From positions 58,295 to 122,294 of the forward strand of contig NZ_FVZF01000007.1 in NCBI RefSeq assembly GCF_900168265.1: a stretch of 64,000 bases of DNA, written 5' to 3'. The stretch comes from Salegentibacter salarius (GTDB taxonomy: Bacteria; Bacteroidota; Bacteroidia; Flavobacteriales; Flavobacteriaceae). Of this stretch, positions 33,250-41,668 are shown piece after piece. The notes beneath the pieces are model-generated. The model did not search any database, was not told the DNA's origin, and saw only the letters and a list, made by a program, of their open reading frames with translations. How positions within the stretch are numbered: position 1 is the first letter of the stretch; every line of letters begins with the position of its first letter. The position numbers and the translations under genes were made by a program.

Positions 33250-35271
33250 TTATTTTGTTTCGCTTTCTTCGGCATCCTTAGCCTGGCCTTCACCAAGCTC
33301 ATTAGCTTCAATACGCTCTTTAAATTCGTTAATTATTCCGCCTTTCATTAAGATATTAATTTGCCTATCGCTCATACTATGCTTGGTCTCAAACTCTAAT
33401 TTGTCACCATTGGCCTTTTTTACAATCACCTTAATGTTTTTTCGGTTTTTAATATTCTCTCTAAGATTTTTGAAGATCACCTGATCGTCCTGTTCTATTT
33501 TTTCAAAATCTTTAATATCGATGAACTCTAAGGGAAGAATTCCAAAGTTTACCAGGTTTTGCCATGCAATCCTTGCATAGCTGTTGGCAATCACCGCCAC
33601 CTGGCCTAAATATTTTGGTGCAATAGCAGCGTGTTCCCTACTGGAACCTTGTGCATAATTATCTTTTGCCACAACTATATGCCCACCATGTTCTCCTTTA
33701 GCTTTCATTGCACGATCATAGAAGGTTTCGTCAATTACCGTGTAAGAGAATTTACTTATTTCCGGCAGGTTACTTCTAAAAGGCAACACCTCTGCTCCTG
33801 CTTTCAGAATCTCATCAGTAGAAATATTATCTCCCATTTTTAGCATTACAGGAACACTGTAATGATCTTGCATAGGTTCAATATATGGAAGCGATTTAAT
33901 GTTAGGCCCTTTTTGAAGTTCAACTTTAGAACCGTCTTCTGGCGGAGCTACTAACATATCGTCTTTAATAATATGGAATTCAGGATATTCAAACTTCGGA
34001 TATTTCATATCGTAAAGTTTCTCCAGATCTCGTGGATCTGTTATTTTTCCCGTTAAAGCCGAAGCTGCAGCAGTTTCCGGGCTACATAAGTGAACCTGGT
34101 CGTCCTTGGTTCCGGAACGGTCCGGGAAATTTCTTGGCATAGTACGTAAACTAATAGTGCCAGATGCCGGTGCCTGTCCCATACCTATACAACCCATACA
34201 GCCAGATTGGTGAAAACGTGCTCCTGCCTTTATTAAGTTAGCAAAAGCCCGGTTATCTATCATATTTTGAATTATTTGTCTTGAGGTTGGATTAACGTCA
34301 AAAGATACGTCACTACTCACCGCTTTATCTTCAACAATAGCTCCTGCCATCCAGAAATCTCTTAATCCCGGATTTGCTGAAGAACCAATAACCACCTGGC
34401 TAATGGGCTTACCTGCAACTTCACTTACCGGTACAACGTTCCCGGGGCTGGTTGGCAGTGCGATAAGGGGAACAAGATCATCTAAAACAATTTCTTCATG
34501 AAGATCGTATTCACAGCCTTCATCCGCTACTAATTCTCTCCAGTCATCCTCTCTTTTCTGGGATTTTAGAAATCTTTTTGTTTCTTCATCACTAGGGAAC
34601 ACAGTGGTGGTAGCACCAAGTTCAGCACCCATATTGGCAATCACGTGGCGATCCATAGCGCTTAAGTTTTTAAGGCCATCACCATAATATTCTATTACTT
34701 TTCCAACTCCGCCTTTTACATCGTGGCGGCGTAACATTTCAAGTATTACATCTTTAGCACTTACCCAATCTGGTAAATTCCCGGTAAGTTTTACGCCCCA
34801 TACTTCAGGCATTTTTACAAAATAAGGCTGACCCGCAATTGCGGCCGCAACATCAAGTCCGCCGGTACCAATAGCGAGCATTCCTAAAGAACCTGCCGCC
34901 GGGGTGTGACTATCTGAACCAACCATGGTTTTTCCCGGCTTACCGAAGCGCTCCATATGTACAGGGTGGCTTACACCATTTCCTGGTCTACTATACCAGA
35001 GCCCGAATTTTTGTGCGGCTGAAAGTAAAAACAAATGGTCATCGGCATTTTTAAAATCGGTTTGCAGCAAGTTGTGATCTACGTACTGAACAGCAACTTC
35101 TGTTTGTGCTTTATCTAGTCCCATAGCTTCCAACTCCAGTTGCACCAGGGTTCCTGTAGCATCCTGAAGCAAAGCCTGATCTATTTTTATTCCAATTTCT
35201 TTTCCCGGAATCATTTCTCCCTTGAGTAAATGCTCCTTAATTAATTTTTGTGTTACGTTTAGTTTAGACAT
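33250..35271 (-). CDS. Aconitate hydratase, Aquifex type
   Basis: A 673-residue aconitase that isomerises citrate and isocitrate in the TCA cycle. The cluster-ligand cysteines are in HLCSPETA and GCMGCIGMG; the conserved histidine/serine motif is GSDSHTPAAGSLGMLAIGTG. The C-terminal swivel domain includes GDNISTDEILKAG and QGSSREHAAIAPKYLG. At about 650-670 residues it is shorter than E. coli AcnA and matches the Aquifex-type putative aconitase group found in Bacteroidota. The last 20 residues are an acidic low-complexity tail (GEGQAKDAEESETK). It appears monocistronic. Confidence 0.92.
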   Translation of the reverse strand: MSKLNVTQKLIKEHLLKGEMIPGKEIGIKIDQALLQDATGTLVQLELEAMGLDKAQTEVAVQYVDHNLLQTDFKNADDHLFLLSAAQKFGLWYSRPGNGVSHPVHMERFGKPGKTMVGSDSHTPAAGSLGMLAIGTGGLDVAAAIAGQPYFVKMPEVWGVKLTGNLPDWVSAKDVILEMLRRHDVKGGVGKVIEYYGDGLKNLSAMDRHVIANMGAELGATTTVFPSDEETKRFLKSQKREDDWRELVADEGCEYDLHEEIVLDDLVPLIALPTSPGNVVPVSEVAGKPISQVVIGSSANPGLRDFWMAGAIVEDKAVSSDVSFDVNPTSRQIIQNMIDNRAFANLIKAGARFHQSGCMGCIGMGQAPASGTISLRTMPRNFPDRSGTKDDQVHLCSPETAAASALTGKITDPRDLEKLYDMKYPKFEYPEFHIIKDDMLVAPPEDGSKVELQKGPNIKSLPYIEPMQDHYSVPVMLKMGDNISTDEILKAGAEVLPFRSNLPEISKFSYTVIDETFYDRAMKAKGEHGGHIVVAKDNYAQGSSREHAAIAPKYLGQVAVIANSYARIAWQNLVNFGILPLEFIDIKDFEKIEQDDQVIFKNLRENIKNRKNIKVIVKKANGDKLEFETKHSMSDRQINILMKGGIINEFKERIEANELGEGQAKDAEESETK

Positions 35272-35406
35272 AGTTGGTTAATTTTAAGCTTTAAAATATT
35301 ACAATTTCTATAGAAAGCAGGTGGGTTTAACAATATCTTATATCTTAAATGACAAACTGAAAAGCTTGCCATCTCTTCAATGCGCTGAAACAGGCGATAA
35401 AAAAAA

Positions 35407-35444
35407 GCCATAAATATAGAAGGTACTCCTTCCCTATTTATGGC
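35407..35444 (-). terminator. Terminator after the MBL-fold gene
   Basis: GCCATAAATA (35407-35416) pairs with TATTTATGGC (35435-35444); a run of A on the plus strand before it supplies the U-tract of the minus strand. It separates the gene at 35545 from aconitase. Confidence 0.82.
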
Positions 35445-35544
35445 AGTTTTCTAAAAAGCCGTTTGAAAAATAACCTTTGGAATATTCTGAACTCCTGGTT
35501 GTGAAATATTCTACCGGTTATTTTCGAAACAGCTTGTTATATTT

Positions 35545-36261
35545 TTATTTCTTACTTAGTGAATTTAAAATATCGGTTTGTTGACCTTCTTCAATATTAA
35601 AGCCCGGTTTTCCTTTTCTAGGGAATAAGTAAGCGAATTCTTCATCAAAAGCGCTCCAGCTTCCAGCCAAACCAAAATCGTCGTTAGATTTATCCATTTT
35701 TGGTCTTTTAAAAGTATTTAGATCAGAATCGTATGGAGAACCTTCAGCATCTTCGCCCGGGAATAACATTCCGTCATTAACTTCAGAATAAATAATAACC
35801 GAAGCTCCACCATTTCCTGGAAGATCAAATACTTTTAGACCAAAGTCTTTTAGTACACCTTTTCTTTCGGTGATATCTTTTGTTTTAAAACTGTCTTTAA
35901 AATTATTGCGTGGATGTGCAAAGATTGGGGCGCCGCCGGCATCTTCAGAAATTGTTTTTAAATCAGCGTAGGCGTCTTTTAAAATATGATCGCAGGTAAT
36001 TAAAATACCTTTTATTTTATAGCCATCATTTACCAGTTTTTTTACCGCATCTTTGGTAGTTTCTTCAACTACATCAATAAGTAAAATATCCTGTCTATTT
36101 ATATGTCTAATGGCATAACCCTGGTTAAAAACGCCATCTTTTTCTTTACCTTTTATAATAAAAGTATCCGGTATTAATTTTAAAAATTTACCGGTTTCAC
36201 CTTTTTGAACAAATTCGGCACTTTGGCTGTGCAGCACTTCCATCTTATCAACAGTCTTCAT
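35545..36261 (-). CDS. MBL-fold protein with degenerate metal motif
   Basis: A 238-residue protein that threads on the metallo-beta-lactamase fold: FNQGYAIRHINRQDILLIDVV, then GYKIKGILITCDHILKDAYADL and GMLFPGEDAEGSP. In active MBL enzymes the position of TCDHILKD would be THxHxDH; here only the last His-Asp-like pair survives, so zinc binding and hydrolysis are doubtful. No signal peptide. I start at 36261 (MKTVDKMEV); an ATG at 36318 is also in frame. It follows the phosphopantetheinyl transferase gene after 74 bases on the same strand, so it might be the last gene of that operon. Confidence 0.65.
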   Translation of the reverse strand: MKTVDKMEVLHSQSAEFVQKGETGKFLKLIPDTFIIKGKEKDGVFNQGYAIRHINRQDILLIDVVEETTKDAVKKLVNDGYKIKGILITCDHILKDAYADLKTISEDAGGAPIFAHPRNNFKDSFKTKDITERKGVLKDFGLKVFDLPGNGGASVIIYSEVNDGMLFPGEDAEGSPYDSDLNTFKRPKMDKSNDDFGLAGSWSAFDEEFAYLFPRKGKPGFNIEEGQQTDILNSLSKK

Positions 36262-36335
36262 AATCAAAATCGTTTTATAATTAGTTGTTTCAAGATACAA
36301 ATAAGGTGAGGCTTTCACAATGCCGAAATCAGGTT

Positions 36336-36899
36336 TTAGGACATATTTAACGAGAGCGCATAGGCTGAATAATTTCCATGATGGGAAAGGCTAAATGGAA
36401 TTTGCAGATTATCACCATGATAAGTTATAAATGGGATTCCCTGCCCGTTTTTACTAATGTTAAGAGAATCTAAGGGAATAAGATAATGTTCAGAAACCTT
36501 CTGCAATAGTAAGGAACTGGCATTTTTTTCTTCTGAAAAGTGTGAAAACTCGGAATTAACAGTATAACTTAGAATTTTATCCGGGAATAATTCTGAAGTT
36601 GTTTTAAAAGTTTCATCCTTAAAAGAAACCTCGCCCCTCGCCTTTCCTGAAGTTAATTGAACCTGAGAACAAACAAATTGCTTCGGATCATAAAACCGAT
36701 GTAGTTTATATTGTCGTTGGACAGCTTTATAGACCGATTCTTTCATGCTCCATAAAAACCAAACATTTAATTCTTGATTATTACTTTTCTTTATAAACTC
36801 CTGCTCTTCTTCCGTGAATAATTTCTGAAGATAGCCTCGCCTTTCCCAGTTACTTTGAAGACGGGCTAAATTTAGGTCTATAACATCGTTACCTATCAC
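36336..36899 (-). CDS. 4'-phosphopantetheinyl transferase (AcpS/Sfp superfamily)
   Basis: A 187-residue enzyme that transfers phosphopantetheine from CoA to a serine on an acyl carrier protein. The family motifs are MIGNDVIDLNLA at the N-terminus (Mg-binding aspartate) and FLWSMKESVYKAV near residue 48-60 (the W/F-xx-KE-x-x-x-K motif). The later FSLSHHGNYSAYAL stretch fits. It overlaps the acyl carrier protein gene by four bases, so it most likely serves that carrier. It is the next-to-last or last gene of the type III PKS cluster. Confidence 0.85.
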   Translation of the reverse strand: MIGNDVIDLNLARLQSNWERRGYLQKLFTEEEQEFIKKSNNQELNVWFLWSMKESVYKAVQRQYKLHRFYDPKQFVCSQVQLTSGKARGEVSFKDETFKTTSELFPDKILSYTVNSEFSHFSEEKNASSLLLQKVSEHYLIPLDSLNISKNGQGIPFITYHGDNLQIPFSLSHHGNYSAYALSLNMS

Positions 36900-37150
36900 G
36901 CTGAAGCCAGTTTACGCTCAATGATGTTTTTCGCATCGCCTACAGTCAACATTCCACTCATAGAATCGTTGTCTATTTCAATATCAAATTCGTCTTCCAC
37001 ATCTAAGATCACATCCACCAGGTTGGCCGAATTTACTTCCAGATCTTTAATGAAATCGGTTTCTTCATTAAAATTTTCTAAGCCTTCTTTTCTTTGAACA
37101 TATGGAGTTACAATTTTTTTTAGGGAGTCTAGTATTTCTTTTTCTTTCAT
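36896..37150 (-). CDS. Acyl carrier protein
   Basis: An 84-residue carrier. The phosphopantetheine serine is in IKDLEVNSANLVDVILDVED (S around residue 41), where the usual DSL is NSA. The following EDEFDIEIDNDSMSGMLTVG is the standard helix II/III region. In the 36-43 kb cluster it is the likely carrier for the acyl chain that primes the type III PKS, distinct from the housekeeping AcpP. It overlaps the transferase gene by four bases. Confidence 0.9.
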   Translation of the reverse strand: MKEKEILDSLKKIVTPYVQRKEGLENFNEETDFIKDLEVNSANLVDVILDVEDEFDIEIDNDSMSGMLTVGDAKNIIERKLASA

Positions 37151-37270
37151 CTGTTTAAGAGTTAAGCTTTTAAGGGTGAATTTGTCACAGGTTTATAATT
37201 ATTCCTGTGTATTGCCTTATTTGCGTCCAGCATCATGCTGGTTTCATTTATAAATAATTTTATTTGAAAG

Positions 37271-38539
37271 CTAATCTTGTATCTTTTTAAAAATAGCCAC
37301 AGCATTTACATCGCCAAAACCAAAACTGGCTTTTGCCAGGATATTGATAGGTTTTTCCAAAGTTTTACGCGGAACTTTTTCTTCGGAAATCAGTGCTGAA
37401 ATTTCAGGATTAAGATCTTCGCAATTCGTATTTCCGAAGATAAAATTTTTATCTATTTGCAGCACGCTGGCCACACATTCTATACTTCCCGAAGCTGCCA
37501 GGCAATGTCCCGTCATTCCTTTTAAAGAATTTATATACGGAAAATCATCATTTTTCAAGGCTTTTTTCCAATTTTCAATTTCCAGCGCATCCCTGGTCGT
37601 AGCAGTAAGATGCCCATTAATCAAATCAATTTCTTCTGCTGAAATCCCTGAAAATTGAATAGCATCTTTAATACACCTAATTACCGCTTCACTATTGGCG
37701 GCTGTCATACTTCCACCGCCACGTTGGCCACCACTATTTGTAGCTCCTCCTAAAACCTCACAATAAATTTTTGCGCCTCTAGCTTTAGCCGATTCGTAAT
37801 CCTCCAGCACCAGTGCTCCTGCTCCACTTCCCGGCACAAAACCTGCAGCTGATGCACTCATTGGCCTGGAAGCTTCAGAGGGATTTTTATTATATTTTGA
37901 GGGTAAGATACGCATAGCATCAAAACCGCCCCACACATAAGGACCGTGGTCACTGCAACTGCCCACCAGCATTCGTTTCGCTTTCCCGGAGACAATTCTT
38001 TCAAAACCCATAAGTAGCGCTTCGGTACCCGTAGTGCAAGCAGACGAATTTGTAGTCACCTGATTGCCGCAACCTAAAATTCCGCCTAAATAAGCGCTAA
38101 TCCCGCTAGCCATAGTTTGCATCACGCTGGTGCTACCTAATCTTCGAGTTTTACCGGCGTCTATTAAATGAATAGCTTCCCGGAATTTATCAACTCCTAA
38201 AATTCCGGTGCCAAAAATGACTCCGCTGTCCCAATCTGGTTGTTCGTTCTCTTCAATTTTAAGTCCCGCATCATTCCAGGCATCGGTTCCTGCAATTACT
38301 CCATACACAATCCCGCTGGAATTAAGTCCGCGTAATTGTAAGGGCGTAAAATATTTAGCTATTTTTTCTTCTGAAATTTGTGGTTTCCCAGCAATTTGAC
38401 AACTGAACTTTAAACGTTCCAGTTCTTCTTCAAATCTAATCCCGCTTTCTCCTTTCCGAATCGCATCTTCAAAATTGGCCAAACCTACTGCGTTTGGTGC
38501 AACCACTCCCATTCCTGTTACAACTACTCGTTTTTTCAT
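37271..38539 (-). CDS. Beta-ketoacyl-ACP synthase (FabF/KAS II-like)
   Basis: A 422-residue thiolase-fold condensing enzyme. The nucleophilic cysteine is in TTNSSACTTGTEALLMGFE (about residue 168); one catalytic histidine is in INGHLTATTRDALEIEN and the other in GMTGHCLAASGSIE. All three Cys-His-His residues are present, so it should be active, unlike chain-length-factor homologues. It would extend the acyl chain for the cluster product. The gap to the upstream dehydratase gene holds part of repeat B; the gap to the ACP gene is about 120 bases. Confidence 0.9.
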   Translation of the reverse strand: MKKRVVVTGMGVVAPNAVGLANFEDAIRKGESGIRFEEELERLKFSCQIAGKPQISEEKIAKYFTPLQLRGLNSSGIVYGVIAGTDAWNDAGLKIEENEQPDWDSGVIFGTGILGVDKFREAIHLIDAGKTRRLGSTSVMQTMASGISAYLGGILGCGNQVTTNSSACTTGTEALLMGFERIVSGKAKRMLVGSCSDHGPYVWGGFDAMRILPSKYNKNPSEASRPMSASAAGFVPGSGAGALVLEDYESAKARGAKIYCEVLGGATNSGGQRGGGSMTAANSEAVIRCIKDAIQFSGISAEEIDLINGHLTATTRDALEIENWKKALKNDDFPYINSLKGMTGHCLAASGSIECVASVLQIDKNFIFGNTNCEDLNPEISALISEEKVPRKTLEKPINILAKASFGFGDVNAVAIFKKIQD

Positions 38540-38559
38540 TAAAAAAGCTTTCTAAACAG

Positions 38560-38612
38560 TTTTACTCGATAATCGAGATTTAATTACTCCGTCCCGAAGC
38601 ATCGGGATGCCC
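38560..38612. repeat. Partial copy of repeat B
   Basis: TTTACTCGATAATCGAGATT matches the first hairpin of 1077-1178. The rest differs and has another hairpin, CCCGAAGCATCGGG. It lies in the 97-base gap between the dehydratase and ketosynthase genes of the cluster. Confidence 0.6.
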
Positions 38613-38636
38613 CTAAACTAAAAGTAAATTTCTAAT

Positions 38637-39104
38637 TTAAATTTGTTTGGAAACGTCCTCAGTTAATTTGCTCTTTATCATACCGGCGATCTTTCCACGA
38701 CAGATCAATTTCTCTGCTTTATCGTACATTCTTACTTCACATTTTAATTTATTGAATCTAAAGAACAACTTTTCTGAAACTACTTTTACCGTTTCTCCGG
38801 GAAAAACCGGGAGGTAAAAATCAACTTCCGAAGAACTTAAGGCAAGCTCAATTTCTTTTGATTCATTTACCTGATCTTGAAGCAGGAAAATTCCCAGGGA
38901 AACCACACCAATTTGCGCCATACATTCGGTTAAAATTACGCCGGGTGTTACGGGATTGTTTTTAAAATGGCCTTTATAGAAAAATGAATCTACCGGAAAG
39001 GTATAGCGACCTTCAGCAGATTTTTCGTTGATTTTCAGCAACTCATCTACAAATAGAAATGGTTTGGTGTACGGCAGTTTTTCGAGGATATTTTTATAAT
39101 TCAC
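38637..39104 (-). CDS. 3-hydroxyacyl-ACP dehydratase (FabZ-like hotdog)
   Basis: A 155-residue hotdog-fold dehydratase. LPYTKPFLFVDELL and FFYKGHFKNNPVTPGVILTE (active-site histidine in GHF, about residue 46) with ECMAQIG are FabZ hallmarks; the conserved acidic residue is the Glu in ILTECMAQ. It removes water from the 3-hydroxyacyl-ACP after ketoreduction. It ends 97 bases before the ketosynthase and starts seven bases after the enoyl reductase stop. No ketoreductase gene is in the cluster, so the housekeeping FabG would have to serve. Confidence 0.88.
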   Translation of the reverse strand: MNYKNILEKLPYTKPFLFVDELLKINEKSAEGRYTFPVDSFFYKGHFKNNPVTPGVILTECMAQIGVVSLGIFLLQDQVNESKEIELALSSSEVDFYLPVFPGETVKVVSEKLFFRFNKLKCEVRMYDKAEKLICRGKIAGMIKSKLTEDVSKQI

Positions 39105-39111
39105 GCAGTAT

Positions 39112-39906
39112 TTATTTTAAATGTTCCCCGCCATTAACGGGAATAATGGTTCCAGTAATCCAACTGGCTTCGTCTTTACTCAATAAATAGACAACATTCG
39201 CAACATCTTTAGGAACTGTAAGCCTTTTAAACGGATTATGCTTTAAAGCGTGCACTCTCAGGGTTTCATTACCGGGAATCATTTGGAAAGAGCGGGTAAC
39301 GGTAACGCCCGCCTGAATACAATTTGCCCTAATTCCGTGAGAAGCGAATTCCAGTGCAATACTTCTGGTTATAGCTTCCAGCGCAACTTTTGCCGCTGAA
39401 ACCGCCGCGTAATTGGCCCAGGCTTTTTTATTGCCTTCGCTAGTAAACGAAATAATCCTGGCATCCTTTGCAAAAAGATTAGCTTTAAAAATAGCTTTTG
39501 TCCAATCGTACAGACTAATGGCCATAGCATCTATTGTGATCTGGAAATCTATATTTTCTAAAGTAGGTTCATCACCTGTCATTGGTTTTAGGTTTCCCTT
39601 AGAAATACTATGCACTAAAGTTCGAATCTTGCCTTCTTTGCCAAGTATTTTGGAAATTTCCTCAATGAGATTTATTCTTTTTTCAGCATTAGTAGCATCA
39701 ACATTAAAACTTTCAAATTTTACATCTTGCTCTCTAATATCTTCAAAAGCTTCTTCTATTTCAGCAATATCAGCGCGTCTGTCTCTATGAATAATTATAA
39801 TATTCATGCCGTGGTGCGCCAGCTTGCGAGCAGTTGCAAAGCCAAGACCTGTACTTCCGCCCAGAATAATTGCCCAATAATTGCGATCTTTAAAATCTGT
39901 TACCAT
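39112..39906 (-). CDS. Enoyl-ACP reductase, FabL-like SDR
   Basis: A 264-residue SDR. The nucleotide motif GGSTGLGFATARKL resembles classical SDRs, but the active site is NYAAVSAAKVALEAITR, with six residues between Tyr and Lys (Y-x6-K). That spacing is the mark of enoyl-ACP reductases FabI and FabL rather than ketoreductases (Y-x3-K). The Rossmann glycine pattern is FabG-like, as in Bacillus FabL. It likely reduces the enoyl intermediate in the cluster. Its start overlaps the end of the type III PKS gene by seven bases. Confidence 0.82.
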   Translation of the reverse strand: MVTDFKDRNYWAIILGGSTGLGFATARKLAHHGMNIIIIHRDRRADIAEIEEAFEDIREQDVKFESFNVDATNAEKRINLIEEISKILGKEGKIRTLVHSISKGNLKPMTGDEPTLENIDFQITIDAMAISLYDWTKAIFKANLFAKDARIISFTSEGNKKAWANYAAVSAAKVALEAITRSIALEFASHGIRANCIQAGVTVTRSFQMIPGNETLRVHALKHNPFKRLTVPKDVANVVYLLSKDEASWITGTIIPVNGGEHLK

Positions 39907-40952
39907 TCCAATAAAATTCTTTGTGCCGAAAAGCCGGGTCCAAAACTTAACATTAAGCCCTGTTCGCCAGGTTTTGGCTGTTTTTTCATAAATTCCTGCA
40001 GTACATAAAGCACTGTGGCGCTGCTCATATTCCCATATTGACGCAGCACCTCGCGGGTATCATCTATATTCTTCCCTAAGTTACCAAAAAGATCTTCAAC
40101 TGTTTGCACAATTTTTTTTCCACCAGGGTGAAAGATAAGATGATCTACCTTTTCAATATTAGAATTGAATTTTTTTAGAAATGGATGCACAATTTCGGGG
40201 AAATGAGATGCTATGGTTTGTGGAACGCTTTCGTCTAAGATCATTTTAAGGCCATGGTTGGTGAGATCAAAACCCATTAGATGCGTAGCTTCGTAAAAAT
40301 GATACATTTCCTCACCTAAAATTTTAGGACCTGGAGCATTTTTTTCAGAAGATAATAAAACGCAAGCGGCGCCATCGCCAAAAATAGCGGCACTTACCAT
40401 ATTTGCCATAGAATAGTCGTCTAATTGGAAAGTAGCAGTAGGACTTTCTACCGCGATTACCGCGGCACGTTTTCCGGGATTAGCTTTTAGAAAATTTGCG
40501 GCATAAATTATTCCTGAAATTCCAGCGGCACAGCCCATTTCTGTAACTGGAAGGCGTGTAATATCCTGTCTCATTTCTAAAGAATTGATAAGGTAAGCAT
40601 CCAGGGAAGGAATCATAATTCCGGTACAACTTACGGTGATGATAAAATCTACCGAATTTGCTTCCCAGTCATTTTTCTGTAAAGCTTTTTGAAGTACATT
40701 TTTGCCTAATTTCTTTACTTCCCTCACATAAATATTATTCTTGTCTTCAAAGGAGGTGGCCGTAAAAACCTCTTCGGGCTTCATAATAGAATAACGTTTA
40801 TCTACTGCAGCGCCTTCAAAGATCTTCAGTACTTTTCTGCGATAACGATCTTCCTGACCTTCAAGCCAGTTTTCTACCAGGGGAAGAATATCTTTGGTTT
40901 CCCGGGAATATTCCGGTAATTCTTTTTCAACGCCTACAATTTTTATATTCAT
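39900..40952 (-). CDS. Type III polyketide synthase
   Basis: A 350-residue chalcone/stilbene synthase-superfamily enzyme. The catalytic cysteine is in PVTEMGCAAGISG (about residue 150), histidine in LIFHPGGKKI and asparagine in RQYGNMSSATVLY, completing the Cys-His-Asn triad. GFGPGFSAQ-like FGPGFSAQR is the closing CoA-binding loop. It would extend an acyl starter with malonyl units and cyclise it. I start at the ATG at 40952, overlapping the methyltransferase stop by four bases; an upstream ATG at 40994 gives an unlikely extension. Confidence 0.93.
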   Translation of the reverse strand: MNIKIVGVEKELPEYSRETKDILPLVENWLEGQEDRYRRKVLKIFEGAAVDKRYSIMKPEEVFTATSFEDKNNIYVREVKKLGKNVLQKALQKNDWEANSVDFIITVSCTGIMIPSLDAYLINSLEMRQDITRLPVTEMGCAAGISGIIYAANFLKANPGKRAAVIAVESPTATFQLDDYSMANMVSAAIFGDGAACVLLSSEKNAPGPKILGEEMYHFYEATHLMGFDLTNHGLKMILDESVPQTIASHFPEIVHPFLKKFNSNIEKVDHLIFHPGGKKIVQTVEDLFGNLGKNIDDTREVLRQYGNMSSATVLYVLQEFMKKQPKPGEQGLMLSFGPGFSAQRILLEW

Positions 40953-41668
40953 ATTTTTTCTTTCTGAATAATCCACTGGTAGCGAAATGCCCACTTCCAG
41001 TTAATTTGATGTTTTGTTTGAGGAATTTTTTCTGCAAAACTTTTCAATTCTTCTTTCTTAAATCCGCGTAAAATAGAGATAAGCCCGTCTTTACGAGCAA
41101 TTTCATTATTGATAAACACCGCGCAAAATGCCTGGAACAACCTGTAGGCTGCTTTAGAACGATGCAAATCGTTAACAATCACGCCTATTCTGGATTGCTG
41201 ATTAAATAGTTTTAATAATTCTAAGATCTCTTTATTTTTAAAATGATGCAGGGTTAAGGTACATAAGATAATGTCGCAAGTAAAATCTTTGAATTCTTCA
41301 CTAAAGATATCTAAAGCTAAAAAATCTATTTCCGGGTAATTTGAAGATAATTTTTTACCAATCTCAATCGCGTGAGTATTTGCATCAATGCCGGTAAGTT
41401 TAATCTTATAAGCATTTTTTCTACCCCATTTTGCAATTTCCCTTAGTACAGCGCCATTCCCACAACCAACATCGGCAATATGTATTTCTTTCGTTTTTGG
41501 TTGATCTTCAATAATCGCTTTAACCGCATCTAAGGTGATCTTATTTCCGCCCAGCCATTTATTGATATTGTCAAGATCCCGTAACGTCTTATCGAGTTCC
41601 TGGCCTTTCAGGTCAAAATCGTCCATAATTTCAACCGCGTTGGTTCTTTTTGAAGTATTTATACTCAT
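40949..41668 (-). CDS. SAM-dependent methyltransferase
   Basis: A 239-residue class I methyltransferase. The SAM-binding motif I is IHIADVGCGNGAVLREI near residue 65, motif II acidic residue is TGIDAN, and post-motif sequences DIILCTLTLHHFKNKEIL follow. It probably O-methylates the phenolic product of the type III PKS, by analogy with SrsB of the Streptomyces srs operon. Coupled by four-base overlaps to the FAD hydroxylase upstream and the PKS downstream. Confidence 0.88.
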   Translation of the reverse strand: MSINTSKRTNAVEIMDDFDLKGQELDKTLRDLDNINKWLGGNKITLDAVKAIIEDQPKTKEIHIADVGCGNGAVLREIAKWGRKNAYKIKLTGIDANTHAIEIGKKLSSNYPEIDFLALDIFSEEFKDFTCDIILCTLTLHHFKNKEILELLKLFNQQSRIGVIVNDLHRSKAAYRLFQAFCAVFINNEIARKDGLISILRGFKKEELKSFAEKIPQTKHQINWKWAFRYQWIIQKEKI

